From positions 3,100,001-3,164,000 of the forward strand of contig JAVHJL010000006.1 of the NCBI GenBank assembly GCA_036971715.1: 64,000 nucleotides of DNA, read 5' to 3'. A program made the position numbers and the translations under genes. The stretch is from Arthrobotrys musiformis. Its lineage: Eukaryota > Ascomycota > Orbiliomycetes > Orbiliales > Orbiliaceae. Under the pieces are notes generated by a model. It did no database searches. It was given only the letters and a program-made list of their open reading frames with translations, and was not told the DNA's origin. Shown here in pieces: positions 11,528 to 23,294 of the stretch (positions are counted from its first letter, which is position 1; each line of letters begins with the position of its first letter).

Positions 11528-12646
11528 ATGACCAATATAAACTCCCTGCCACCAGAATTGGTGAGCATGATCTTCGACTATCTAGACCTCCTTGACGAAG
11601 CAATCGCTAGCAAGGTCTACCCGAGGTGGGAAGCCATTTCTAGAAACCGCCTGAACGCCAGACGTTACAAACGTTTCTACTATTCTAACACGGCAGTTCC
11701 GCTGCGGATCCACCGTTTCTTCACCTTGAACGAAGACTGGTTCAGAGATCACGAAAATCCAGCAAGTGATGAAGCATATCGTTTAGGGATAAGATTCACC
11801 CGAGGGTCTCACCACAAACAAACTTGGCTAAACTTCACTTTCAAAGATTTCAATATTGATCGATATATTGCGAAGATATGGACACACGAGCGAGGGGAGT
11901 GGAGATCAGAGAGTAGATATATAACAGATCACTGGATCCTCGACGAGAAATTGTTTAGAAAGGACACCATCGCTGAAATAGAAGAGAGGCACGAACAAGG
12001 ATTTCTAGCTCACACAACACCAAACTCCAATGCATGGCATCTAATCCCCGTGCCACTTATCATGATCACCTCCCTCAACGACATCATTTGCAAAAAGTCC
12101 AAAAAAATCATCTCAAAAGCGGAAGGCCGGACCCGCGCTGAACTTGGGATGCGAGATGACTATATAATACGCAACCACGTTAGACAACATCCTTGCTTCT
12201 GCAAACTGAAACTATATTTTCCTCTAACGTGCAAGGAGTACCTCAACATGAGTATCCGGGAATTTTTGGAAGAAATCTGGGAGCGAGCAAAAGTATGGAT
12301 ACTGTCGTTTCACAAAGATCTCAAATTCAAGTTGGAATGGCCTCACGATAAGGTGGATTTGGAAATTCCCGAGTTTCCCGAAATTGAATCTGCATCAGTG
12401 GAACTAACTTATGGAAAGAACCAAGATATGGTAGTGATGTTGAGAGTGGTGCGAGCTGGTAAAAGGACCTATAAGGATGGCTGTAGTGAGTGTTACCTGA
12501 GGCAGAAACCGTACGAAGCGCATCCGTATAAGCTCCCTCATACGGAAACTCGCCACTTCTCACCTTTTAGGACGGACGGGTATCCAACTTATTTAGATGA
12601 TCTCATAACCGAGTCTGAATACTCTTCTGATAGTGACTCCGACTAG
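11528..12646 (+). CDS. F-box protein, acidic C-terminus (single exon, 372 aa)
   Basis: Uninterrupted frame from the ATG at 11528 to the stop at 12646. An F-box sits at residues 3-40 (INSLPPELVSMIFDYLDLLDEAIASKVY.RW). The remainder is rich in aromatic and charged residues without a recognised substrate-binding repeat and ends in an acidic Ser/Asp tail (SEYSSDSDSD). By the F-box it should be a Skp1-bound substrate receptor of an SCF ligase; the target is unknown. Like its upstream neighbour it has F-box first and an orphan C-terminal domain. Similarity between the two beyond the F-box is low by eye, so a recent tandem duplication is not supported. Confidence 0.75.
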   Translation: MTNINSLPPELVSMIFDYLDLLDEAIASKVYPRWEAISRNRLNARRYKRFYYSNTAVPLRIHRFFTLNEDWFRDHENPASDEAYRLGIRFTRGSHHKQTWLNFTFKDFNIDRYIAKIWTHERGEWRSESRYITDHWILDEKLFRKDTIAEIEERHEQGFLAHTTPNSNAWHLIPVPLIMITSLNDIICKKSKKIISKAEGRTRAELGMRDDYIIRNHVRQHPCFCKLKLYFPLTCKEYLNMSIREFLEEIWERAKVWILSFHKDLKFKLEWPHDKVDLEIPEFPEIESASVELTYGKNQDMVVMLRVVRAGKRTYKDGCSECYLRQKPYEAHPYKLPHTETRHFSPFRTDGYPTYLDDLITESEYSSDSDSD

Positions 12647-12915
12647 GCTCCCAATCCATTAGCCTGCGACATTAGAGTCATTAACCATGCATCGATCAAC
12701 CATAGACGCCGAGAACGCGATGGGGCATTTAATAGCCGGCCGCGGCGCTCTCGTATGGCCGTTGCATGTTGTTTGCACATCATGAATAAGTATATTATCA
12801 ATTGGCCTGGTCGATTAGGATACCAATTAAAGTACCACAGGTCTGGTGGAAGGCATGCGCACATTCTTTGTTAGTTAGGTAGACCTGTAGAGTGCAAAAC
12901 TAAGCTGGCTTCGAC

Positions 12916-12931
12916 CTTGTCTCGTAAACCA
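12916..12931 (+). repeat. CTTGTCTCGTAAACCA, copy 1 of a dispersed 16-mer
   Basis: Differs by one base from the copies at 13336 and 21803. Flanking bases are not obviously alike. Confidence 0.5.
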
Positions 12932-12999
12932 GGGCTGGCCGAAGGTCACCTATGCTCGAATTTGAGCCAACTAAAAGTGTGGGCGCAATTAATTCGTTC

Positions 13000-13025
13000 T
13001 ATATACCTAGGTACCTAGGTATATA
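13000..13025. repeat. Perfect 26-bp palindrome built on ACCTAGGT
   Basis: The two 13-base halves are exact reverse complements. The core contains two CCTAGG hexamers. It could form a cruciform or bind a symmetric factor, or be a low-complexity remnant. Confidence 0.7.
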
Positions 13026-13335
13026 CCCAGGCCAAAGTGGGTTCGAGGCTAGGCCGTAGGGAAATGCACGTGTATATTTGCACACGCATTCGAAAAACTA
13101 TTAAAAGGTTAATTGATGGTATATACGTAATATTAATTAATCCTAGGATGCTAGAATAAGCTAGCTGCGGCTGAGGAAAGTTGGGGAGTCTAGCGACTGG
13201 ACAAGGCCTCGAAGTGGAATTTGAACCAGGTATATATATATAGATATATCTAGCCATCCCAGGCCTTTGTGACGTGTGAGTATACGTACGGGACCAATAT
13301 ATCTCTTATAAGGTACCTATATATTGATAGCCACA

Positions 13336-13351
13336 CTTATCTCGTAAACCA
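13336..13351 (+). repeat. CTTATCTCGTAAACCA, copy 2 of a dispersed 16-mer
   Basis: Identical over 16 bases to the copy at 21803 and one mismatch from the copy 420 bases upstream. Confidence 0.5.
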
Positions 13352-14431
13352 GATGCTACTGTGTCTGAGCAACACGCTAAATGCAACATTTTAGTTTTGG
13401 GAACTGGTCTCGTACGCGCACGCGTATAGACCGCGCAAAGGGTGACCGGCCGGGAGTCGACTAGACTAGCCAAAATGATTATAGTAGGTACTTACCTAGG
13501 TAAATAACTACTTAGTGATCCGGCAGTATACAGCGCTAGTATAAACGCGAACAATGTTTGATCGAAATATTCTCATCCGTAACTTAGTCTCGACACTAGA
13601 ATAGCCTCCCGTAACTGGCGATTTGAACTCTCTATTGTGTCAACAAAAATTGGTCTCGGCAACAACGAAGTTAAGTCTCACCTCGTAACCAACTTGAGGC
13701 TTCCTTCGGTCGCACTTAAACCCGACTGAATTCAAAAAGTCAGCTATATCCATCAACTATGTTACAATTTTTTCTAAATTACAACATTTAAAACATAAAA
13801 CTCAAACAAATAGTTTAATTTTTAGCAAACTCTCTTCAAATTTCAATTAATCTCATACCCATTATAGACCAAAATTGCCGAGGAACACGCCAAGAAAAAC
13901 AATATATTTTTTATATAGGATTTTTTGGGCCTTTATATACTATATTTTATAGAGGAGTGGGGAGGCATGGCTATTGGGGAGTCCTTTAGTAACCCTTCCT
14001 TTCAGTCGGGCAATAATGTTGAACCTGTGGTTGTTAAATTCCTGTAATATGAGATGGATGAAAACCTCCTCTCTGTTATTGAAACTCGCCCTTGCATGGC
14101 TCTTCTATTTATTCAAATACCAGTATATCTCCGACTTTGAATATATCAAAATATTTCAGCGACTAGATTGAAATATTTAAATATAGAAATATTTTTCACT
14201 ATGCAAAATCTAGGCTAACCACTCAGCAAATGCCTTAACTAGTCAATAGGAATGCCTTAAATTTGCCCTTTCAATTTAAAGCTTTACACACTAAATACAT
14301 GTGCATATGGAAATTCCTCGAACCACTCATCTATACCACACCTGCGCCACTCTGTCCCTTCAGTTCACCAGCTAGGTTCATATGCTTCCAAACCTCGATA
14401 TCTTATAAATTGGCCCAGACTCGAGGCTACT

Positions 14432-14439
14432 TATAAATA
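14432..14439 (+). promoter_or_regulatory. TATA box of secreted protein A
   Basis: TATAAATA, 168 bases upstream of the ATG at 14600. The other two small secreted-protein genes with clear TATA boxes have them 155-194 bases upstream. Confidence 0.5.
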
Positions 14440-14599
14440 TGGTCCTAGAATCCCTCCACGCGCGTCTCAATAGTATTGACTTATTATTATCCATGGCATC
14501 TACCTAGTGTGCTGTCCCGATCCACAATATATTAATACGCCCCAGTCTCTAAATTCTATATCAATTCGATTGAATTTGCTGCCTTAGGCGAATTTAATA

Positions 14600-15543
14600 A
14601 TGCGCCCATCAATACTTTTCATCAGCTGGCTGGCCTGTGCTCTCACGGCTTCATCTGCGCCCCTGAAACTCAAAAACGCAAATTCTGAGGATCCGAGCGG
14701 GATCAGCTCGTCAAAACTGGAAGATATTGCCGTCGATAATGGAATGACCGTATTGTCACAAGATATCGACGGGAATCCAATGTGGCTTGAGGTTGCCCAA
14801 GACGATACTGAAGTCAGTGATATCCTACTGGAAGGTACACATATGAAATCAAGGAATCACAGGCGTCAGAAGCCCGGTAAAGGTAGGTCATATCCCAAGA
14901 CCAATCTATGTGTGGCTATGCGAAGATGGGGCCAACAGGATGGGGATAGGGAGTCTTGCTAAAAAAGACAAATACAGAAGCGCCAGAAGATAGCCCAAAA
15001 GGTGTAGAGGGAAATCCTCTGAAAGATCCGAATACACCAGGTAGCGGGAAGCATCCCAATTCGGATGTGCCAGAAGATTCAGACAGTCCAGAAGATCCAG
15101 AAGATCTAGAAGATCCAGAAGGTCCAGGAGATCCAAAAGATCCAAATAATCCAAATAATCCGACCAAGCCGCACAAGCCGCAGGGCCCAAAAGACTTCAA
15201 CAAACCGAGCGACCCAAAAAAACCAAACGTCGATGGTATCAAAACCGTAGTTCCCGATGGTGTGAAAGCCACTACCGAGCTACTTGGAACCATAGCCGCA
15301 CCTTTGAAGAACCCTATCATCGCGCCCATAGGTTCTACACCCCTTGTTGCCGTTGGAATTAACGATTCTTTCAAGAACATCAAAGCCGATAAATTAAACA
15401 TCGTAAGAACCATTGAGGATATATACCCCATAAGCGGTGTGAATAATGTTAACAAAATATCGATAATACAAATACTATAGGTCCCCATTAACATTGGCGC
15501 AGGCGGATTTTCAGAGAAAGGTGGAGTCGCCCCGTCTAAGTAA
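14600..15543 (+). CDS. Secreted Pro/Asp-rich repeat protein A (3 exons, 256 aa)
   Basis: Exons are 14600..14882, 14978..15402 and 15481..15543. Introns are 95 nt (GTAGGT, TTGCTAAA branch, ACAG) and 78 nt (GTAAGA, TGTTAAC branch, ATAG). A signal peptide (about residues 1-19, ...TASSA-PL) starts the protein. Exon 1 ends in a basic stretch (KSRNHRRQKPGK). Exon 2 holds short repeats of the type (E/D)DPE and DPNNP, probably extended and disordered, then a hydrophobic Gly/Pro-containing end. The start MRPS...WLA.A..AS.APL, the intron phases (1 then 0) and the D/S.KNI...NIV ending match secreted protein B at 23295, so the two look paralogous. The RHS gene lies between them. It could be a cell-wall or extracellular-matrix protein; no enzymatic motif is visible. 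Confidence 0.65.
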
Positions 15544-16925
15544 ACTGAGAATTTTTCACCGCGAAATTCAACCCCGGATTTGTCTCCCGCGTGAGGTCGG
15601 AATATGCATATATTAAAAAGAGCGTATATATGTAGACGACTTATAGCACAAATGCAATAAAGTACCTTAAACATCCAGAGAGTGAATAAATACACCCTCA
15701 CATTCAATCACATATTCATATGTCGAATTTCAGCCCATTTGGTTCACTGGATGTCGATTCATAACGAAATTTCGACTGGAGAAGTAGGAAAATAAAGCAT
15801 TGATCATTCTTGCGCACGATATTGATTAGCTCTTGTCATTTCTGATCGAACTTCCTTAAGGCGAGACTTGAGGAACCAATCACGCAATTAATATTAACCT
15901 GGTAATTCTTTCAGCTTGCTATGAACATGTGAAAGTACAAAAGGTATATTCCCAAAAGCGCCGGATCCGCGGAGCGTTCAAAACTTTTTTGGTTATAAAC
16001 ATAAATATAATTGTATACACAAGCCACTCTTTGATCCCCTAAGCCGAGCCGCTGACGAGAGCATTAATTTTCTCGGACTTTTCGAATCCAAGAATTACCT
16101 AGGTCGGACACGCCTCGGGAATAGTCCGATAATATTGAATACCAGTACGAGATTCTACAACCTGATCAGCTGAATGATCAGGTTCATCAGCCAGCAACCT
16201 TGTGTTGTTGGTTGCAACATTGATCAAGGCGGCCACAATAAAAACACTTTCGCCAGGTGGGTCATGTTAGCGGGGCATACAACCTAGCATAATATGCGGC
16301 GTGCAGGTGCTGGACAGCATGTAGCACGTAGACATGGTCCCGTAAACGTGAAAATAAGACTATACCAAGGGTATATATTATGCGGCGTATTATGCATCGT
16401 GCATCTGGCGTGCATGCCTAGACATCTAGACATGTACGAGGCAAGACACGCACAACCGATAACATATACATGTATGTACATGTACAAGACGTAATCAGCT
16501 ATCGATACATCTCCGTTAATGTTGGCCTATAAGCTAGCCATGTACGGCTTCCTAAGCTACCCCACTTTTCGTGATCAAGTTGACCAGGGTGCTGGTAGAC
16601 GAAGGACTATCTGGCGAATATTCCAATGCAATATTATTAGCTCCAATATTATGAACATTATAAAAAGGTTGCAAAGGGTATGCAATCCTATGCTATAAAC
16701 AGTTCGAATTCACTTTCCAGAAATACCTCTCCTGCCCCCCATATATGCCTCTATCGATAGAATACAAACCGGTTAGTTTAGTAATATACACTCCGATCGA
16801 ATCCCTGGCCAGGCCAAGGCTAAGGCTCCTTACTAATTATCAGAGTTCACGTAGTAGTAAAAAAAAAAAACAAAGACTCTTCACGAATCTAAGTTTATCG
16901 ATATATCGGAGCAAGAAAGAAAATC
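15544..16925. other. Spacer between secreted protein A and the RHS gene
   Basis: 1.4 kb, AT-rich, with CATG-rich alternating stretches near 16370-16490 such as tacatgtatgtacatg. No supported gene. An A-run (about 16859-16870) lies shortly before the RHS start codon. Confidence 0.45.
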
Positions 16926-19900
16926 ATGAGTGATAATTCAGCATACCAAGGATCGCAGGCTTTCAATGCCAAGGGTAATGCAAATGAATACGTCAGCCCT
17001 GGAACTGGGTCCCTGAGCCTCACAAGGTCTCTTATCAACCTTCCAGGGAAATCCGACTCCATCGGCCTTAGCATCAATCTTTCATACTCGCAAGGTTCCC
17101 AAGGCTCTTTCGGTTTACCGCCAAATTGGAGTTTTGGGATTCCTTACTTGATACCCAATCAAAGCCTCAGCTGTCAAGGAAAAACCTACGTGATTGACCC
17201 CGATTGGATCGATGACACTTCAGGAAATCCCCATCAATCTGGACTCAAGTATGTCAATAATCATGGCTTGAAGCTTACAAATGTCAACTTCGCCGAACTT
17301 CCATCTAGGGAGCCTGGATATTGGTCATGGTGTTTTAAACAGGAAGATGGTGCAAAAAACTATTTTGACGCTACTGGGAAACTTCTTGAGCACGACGACG
17401 TTTTTGGAAACTACATATACTACGAGTATGAAGACGAAAATGCGAGCCCTACGGAGACCTCTATTACCAGAATTAAAGATTCGTGGGGGCAAACCGTTTA
17501 CTTTGAATATGATCCATCCGGGGAGATTACTGTTACTTCCGCGGACGGCGGGACAACTTCCATACAATTTGATGAAAACGGTGTCCAATCAATCAGAGAT
17601 GCAGAAAATAACCTTACTCTATTCTGCTACGATACATCAAGGTCTTCACCACTGTTGTGCTCCGTCGAGTATCCCGTTGGCCTCACAAGCATATTCCAGT
17701 ATCAGGACCTACCTTACAATAGCCCAGATAGAGAAACGGGGTTCCAAGCAGCCGTCAGTGATCATATCCACAAAGACGGCGAAACAGTCCTTGATTGGAC
17801 AACCTATACTTTCAGCGATAATACCTTCACCGGGTACTCTATAGGCTGTATTCTCGGAGGCCAGAAAGATGACCTCATAGAGAACGGCGACAAATACTAT
17901 CGGTAAGCCCCGGCTTAGTGGTATATTTATATGTCCGCTTGGAATTCTCAAGGGCGCAGGCGCAATCAAGTCCAGAAGCTGATCCGCTGGAACCTGCTTT
18001 TAATTTAGATACGATGTTCTTATCCAACGCAAGGATGAAAGGGGAGACAAAACCCTCGCTGCGTCGAGGAACACCTACAACTTCCTCCATTTGCTCGTGC
18101 AGGAAGACCATTACAACGTCGATGAATATGGGAATCTGGGAAACTCGCACAGAGCAGTATATACATACTCTCTGTCGGAAGAGATATATAATCTACCGGC
18201 AAGCTACAGCCACCCTACGGTGGTCGAGCAACTATACTACAATGCCTCTTCCGGGGATGAATGCGCGCTGCGCAAAACCGAGGTCGAGTATAACGAGTAC
18301 ACGAACCCCACCAGGTCCGTAGAGTATATCAACAGTAGCAAGAACAACTCAAAGTCCTACGAGCCCCACACCAAAAGAGAAGTTGAGTACTATGAAACAA
18401 AACAAGGGACTCAACTATTCAAGACGGAGACGTTCACGGACTTCGTAACGAGTGACGTTAGAACCGTGAGGTATTATCTCAATGAGGATGAAACTACGTT
18501 CAGTTCCAATCTCATAGAATACTCCACCGTTCAAAACCCTACTCCGAAACCCTGGAAAACGAAGACCTACGAACACAATTTTGATGGTAGAATAATGTCT
18601 GAGAAGGTTGAGTGGAGTCGAGGTGTATCTTTGCCACCCGAAACTATTAGGTCCTATACCTCTACTACCAATTACAGCTTCGATCCCGACAGCAAGATCC
18701 GCACTACAATTACAACAGACGCCTCAGGGAATCAAATCACTCGAAAGCACTCCATGAAGATCGTAAACGGTCCCATTGTGGAAACAATCCTTGCGTCAGG
18801 TTTGAGCGAGACTTACCAATATGACGAGATCGGAAGAGTTATAAAGTACACAGACTTCGCTGGGAACACAACATCTACGGAGTTCCGACTTCGAGGCGGC
18901 GCTAATTCCTCTGAGGCCAATACAATCACAACAACCTACCCTACAGGATACGTCACTCAAGTTAATCTTGATGCACTAAATCGCTTAGTAGAGGCCACGG
19001 ATAATGGCGATCCTACTCGACAATACCCTGCAGAGCCCTCCAGAGTTTTGATGAAGAAATCTTACAATGTGCTCGGGCTAGAAGCCTCCTCCACCGATCA
19101 ATACAATCGGAAGACGACATCTGATGTTTATGACAGCTTGCACAGGCTAACGCAAAAGAAGGATTCTCTCGGGAACGTATCTCGCCTTGTTTACGACGAT
19201 GAGGCGAACTCTGTTGAGCATTACATCAACGGTGAACACCGAGCAACAACGAAGCACGACAATTTAGGCAGACAAATTAGCCATACAGTTTACCCTGATT
19301 CTAGCGATAGTAGCATTGACTATGTTATTGTAACGGAACAAGCTTTAGATGGCCAGGGAAATGCCCTACAGCTAAAGCAAATCCAGACACATAAAAATGG
19401 CTCCTCGACCGTGCTTAGCACGACCTCTCGAACGTACAATGCTGAATACGCCGTGGCCACAGAAGACTTCGTGGCACAAAACGACTTAGGCGGGAGCAGC
19501 GGTCAAGACCACGTCCAAAAAACTTACACCTACGACATATTTGGGAATATTTATCAATCTTCCAAGAATACCGAATACTCCACCGGGGACAAGTTCCAGC
19601 ACCTTAGTGCCATCAGCATCTTCAACGAGTGTGGTCTACTCAGCAGATACCGCAATCAGCTCCGCCAGGAAGAAATATACACTTACGATTGCGATGGAAA
19701 CTTGACCAGGATGCAACAATTCGATGGTTCCGAAGTTAAATATTTGTACAATAAGCTGGGCAAAGTGACCAAGGTCGAGCGCCCCAACGACGACGACTTG
19801 CTGCTCGAATATCTGGATAGCGGCAACATAAGCAAAATACGCAAGGGGAATGATACTGTACAATATCAGTACAGCTTAGACGGTAGCCTTCTCTCGGTTA

Positions 19901-21801
19901 ACTATCCAGACGGCAAACTTCAAAAATACGTTTTTAGCAATACCGGTCAGGTCATAAAAGAAATAAGCGCCGATGGGACCGAATGTATGCTGACCTACGA
20001 TGAGTGCGCGCGGTTGGTATCGCGTCGATGCCAGGACGACACCATCAACTATACTTATGGTCAGGTAAATCACCGTAAGGGTGGACTTGTCTCGCTGTCA
20101 ATTTCGGGCAGGACACAGGAAATTCAGCGGAACGTTCTCTACAACGGGTATGGAGCTGTAGTTAAAACCGATGTAACAAGTGACAGACGGTCTCTTGTGA
20201 CAATCACCAACGATTTCGATCCCCGTGGGAGACTCGTCGCGAGCAGAATCTCTTCGAACAAATACCCGCAAGACTCGGTATTGAACTTCACACAGAAAAT
20301 GTCATATGATGGGCTAAACCAGCTCATACAAGACGTAAGAACCGACGGGGTAACTGGAGCCCAGAGAAATGTCAGATATTCCTTGGACGGTAATTCAAAC
20401 GTACTCACAGTCAATAAGGACGGCAGAGTAACACAAATGAGATACAACGAAATCGATCAAAGGACTGACATGGGGTTTCGGTACGACACCAACGGCAGAC
20501 TTACCAGCGACGAGAAAGGCAGGATATACAAATATGGCGCCAATGACAAGTTAATCTCAATCGAAACCGGCGATGGTGGTGAAAGCCGGTTTGAGTACTA
20601 CCCAAACAGCACCCTTGCAGCCGCAGTGAATCCAGAAAATAGGTCAAAGGCGTCCTTCTACTATAACGGAGAACGCGTGAATTCAATTTTTATAGAACAG
20701 GAGGGCTGGGTATCATTATTGAATGAGCAGGGCCATCGTTTAGCTGCCTATCCAACGAACTCTAGTGCTTCGTACTCCATCGAACACCAAGGATCAACTA
20801 ATTTGATTGTTGGGGCCAATGATTATAAAACTATAGAGTACGACGCATATGGTTCGGCTAGCCCATCTTCCAATCTATCTGTCCACGAGAGCTTTTGCTA
20901 CCAACAAGAATATACCGACCAAATGAGCGGCCTGATATACCTACGTTCCCGCTTTTACCACCCGGACAATATGTCCTTCATTACCATGGATCGGCTTCAT
21001 AAGGATAATAGATACGCATACTGCGCGGCAGATCCTATCAACACATCAGGCGCAGCTATCGATCTTGGTACCCCAGTCGGAGTAGGAATTCCCATAGGTA
21101 CTATGGCAGCGTCCACCTTTGGGGCTGAAAGTTTAAGCGCAAGCTTGGCATCGGTATCCATAAAGGGTGCTGCGTCACAGGTGGGCAGCCGTATTGTACA
21201 GGCCGCCATAGCTCACTACACTTACGGACCGTGGCATCTCGGCGTGGACATTCCGTCAGGTGCACTCGGATCCCTTGTCGACAGTGCGTCTGGGACAGGA
21301 GCAGACTGGATTTCCAGGTTTTTAGTTGAAAGATCCAATGAACGTGCTACGACGGTAATAAGGGCAACGGCGGGGATGGCTGGAGGGCTTGCAGGTGCCG
21401 CTGTTAGCGATCACACGCACAGACCTTTAACCGGTGGTACTGCCCCAGCTTTTGTTAACGGCGCCGCCAGCGATGCGATCGGCGCCATAATCCTAAGCTG
21501 GGGGGGTCTTCCAGTTGAAGAAATTACAGCGGTGGGTGATGAGGGAAGGCGGGGTCTTGTTGCGGGGGCTGAAGAGGGTTGGAATGTAATAGGATCGGTC
21601 CCTGAACCTAGGGTGATAGGATCAGGTGCATTCGGGAACGAGGAGGCCAGAGGGTTTGCGGTTGACTTCCCCAGTGTCAACGAAAAGAAGCGCAGTATAG
21701 CCAGGCGGGGGGGCCACAATATCGCAAAGAGGACGGGGACGGTAGCAATGACGGCGGATGCCCTCAAGATTTTGAGGCAATTGAGAGCCCTCGGCGCCTA
21801 G
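16926..21801 (+). CDS. RHS/YD-repeat protein with unassigned C-terminal region (2 exons, about 1,589 aa)
   Basis: Exon 1 is 16926..17902 and exon 2 is 18009..21801; the 106-nt intron (GTAAGC...TTTAG) joins phase 2 to phase 2 and yields 1,589 residues. The N-terminus has the RHS opening (VSPGTGSLSLTRSLINLPGK, then GLSINLSYS). Many YD-type repeats follow (YDSLHRLTQ, HDNLGRQIS, YDCDGNLTRM, YNKLGKVTK, YDTNGRLTS). The RHS-associated core appears near 1,265-1,335: YDAYG, YTDQMSGLIYLRSRFYHP, FITMDR and NRYAYC.ADPI. In bacteria and Tc toxins such repeats form a hollow beta shell that encloses a C-terminal effector. The last 250 or so residues are Gly/Ala-rich with hydrophobic stretches and a basic end, matching no domain I know. 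No signal peptide is seen. Bacterial origin followed by intron gain is inference. No obvious immunity partner lies next to it. Confidence 0.88.
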
Positions 21802-23094
21802 GCTTATCTCGTAAACCAAATGTTCCTGTGGTTTATACCTAGTCTTGTATTAAAACGCTTCGCTACTGAGCGCCATGTTTTTTTTTTTTGCATCGCGTTT
21901 AAATTATGGACGTATATTTACAAGAAGTCTCTGTCAGGTCATATTATATTACTGGCGCTTGTAGTTTAGAAACGGAAACTAGCTTAACACTACAATATTT
22001 TAAGTTTATCCTGTTCGAACAAAATGCTAGTGCCTCAGTGAATGATAAAAGCTTTGCGAGACTAATTCATGTAATTGATGCAAGGGCTGGATGATGTGAT
22101 ATATTATATTATTAGGCGATGTTTTTAATTGACAGTCATGCAGCATCGATTAAAATTGCTCATATGATCATGCACGTCTCCTACAAGTATACTACACCTG
22201 CAGCATGCTAGCAGTATATGGCATTTGTTTACTATCGAGATAATGGGTCTCGCAGTACAGCTAGCGTTTCTTCATACAGGATCATCCGGGTCGGGCCTAA
22301 GCCGATATCCCGATATCCCAATTTTGAGACTCGACTGTTCCCCTAGGCCCCTTAGCTTAGCCATCTGAAGTATACCCCTAACCACCTGAACATTCGAATT
22401 TCAAGTGTTGTCCGAAGTCACTTTTTATAAATTTAGAATTAAATGCTCATATGAATCTAGTATGATCGTCTTCGCGGCCCCATATATTTCCTGAAATATA
22501 AGTTTCACTTATAAACTTAAGTAATTACCTATATCAGTGGTTAGAGATCTGGTCTATTGCAAGGGGCCCGAGTTGGTTTGTGACCGCTGGTTAAGCACAA
22601 AATGCAACAATCACTGGCACTAACTACGCCGCGCTACAACACTTTTGCGAGTCCAGTCAAGCTGGATCCATGGAGTTGCAAAACGCTGCCCGATCAGTGT
22701 ATATAATCTCGTGAACAGCAAATGTAACTCAACCTCCAGGCACCGAAGGATCGATGGATCAATAGCCTATAGTCTTGTCTGATTATCCAGCGGCCAAGTT
22801 GCGGAACTTCCCATGAACCCAAAATATAAACCGATATGCCTTTCAATCCTTCCGATTTGGAAACGCAGGGGAGATCATTCCGCAACACAATTACAACACT
22901 CTCCAGGCTGGCCACTCACGTCCCAATACGGTAAGGCTGCCTAACTTGGCTCTCTTCAGCGCATATCATTCCTCAGAACGACTCTCGATGATATAGACAC
23001 TCACACTGATCACTCATGATCCCCGAATGTCCAAGTGCTCAAGTGATCTCTGCTCAGGTCCATGTATATGCACCCGCACGATCTTGGAAATGTG
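21802..23094. other. Spacer between RHS gene and secreted protein B
   Basis: 1.3 kb, AT-rich, no supported gene. A stretch near 22535-22590 looks faintly like a tRNA (A-box-like cagtggttaga, then a degenerate T-arm) but lacks a proper B box and stems. Confidence 0.45.
21803..21818 (+). repeat. CTTATCTCGTAAACCA, copy 3 of a dispersed 16-mer
   Basis: Begins two bases after the RHS stop codon and is identical to the copy at 13336. The copies lie on the same strand on either side of the A-RHS segment. Confidence 0.5.
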
Positions 23095-23101
23095 TATAAA
23101 T
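23095..23101 (+). promoter_or_regulatory. TATA box of secreted protein B
   Basis: TATAAAT 194 bases upstream of the ATG at 23295, followed by a C/T-rich leader. Confidence 0.5.
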
Positions 23102-23294
23102 GACCCGCTTCACCCTCTGCTTGACTACATTATTCATTCACTCAAACTACCACAGGCATAGCTGCAAGTTCCAAGTCGCTCTTTACATCCACACTCTTTA
23201 CGATTTATTACATCTCCATCTTTCGTTTTCCTCTTAATTTTTAATAGTATATAATATCTGTTATTATACAGAAAGGAACTACAATACAGCAGAA

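Larger units (their letters stand above)
12647..14431. other. AT-rich intergenic region with palindromes and a recurring 16-mer
   Basis: 1.8 kb without a supported gene. It contains a perfect 26-bp palindrome at 13000..13025, a 12-bp palindrome at 13492..13503 around the same ACCTAGGT core, and two copies of CTTRTCTCGTAAACCA (12916 and 13336). A further copy lies just after the RHS gene. This may be decayed repeat DNA. Confidence 0.5.
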
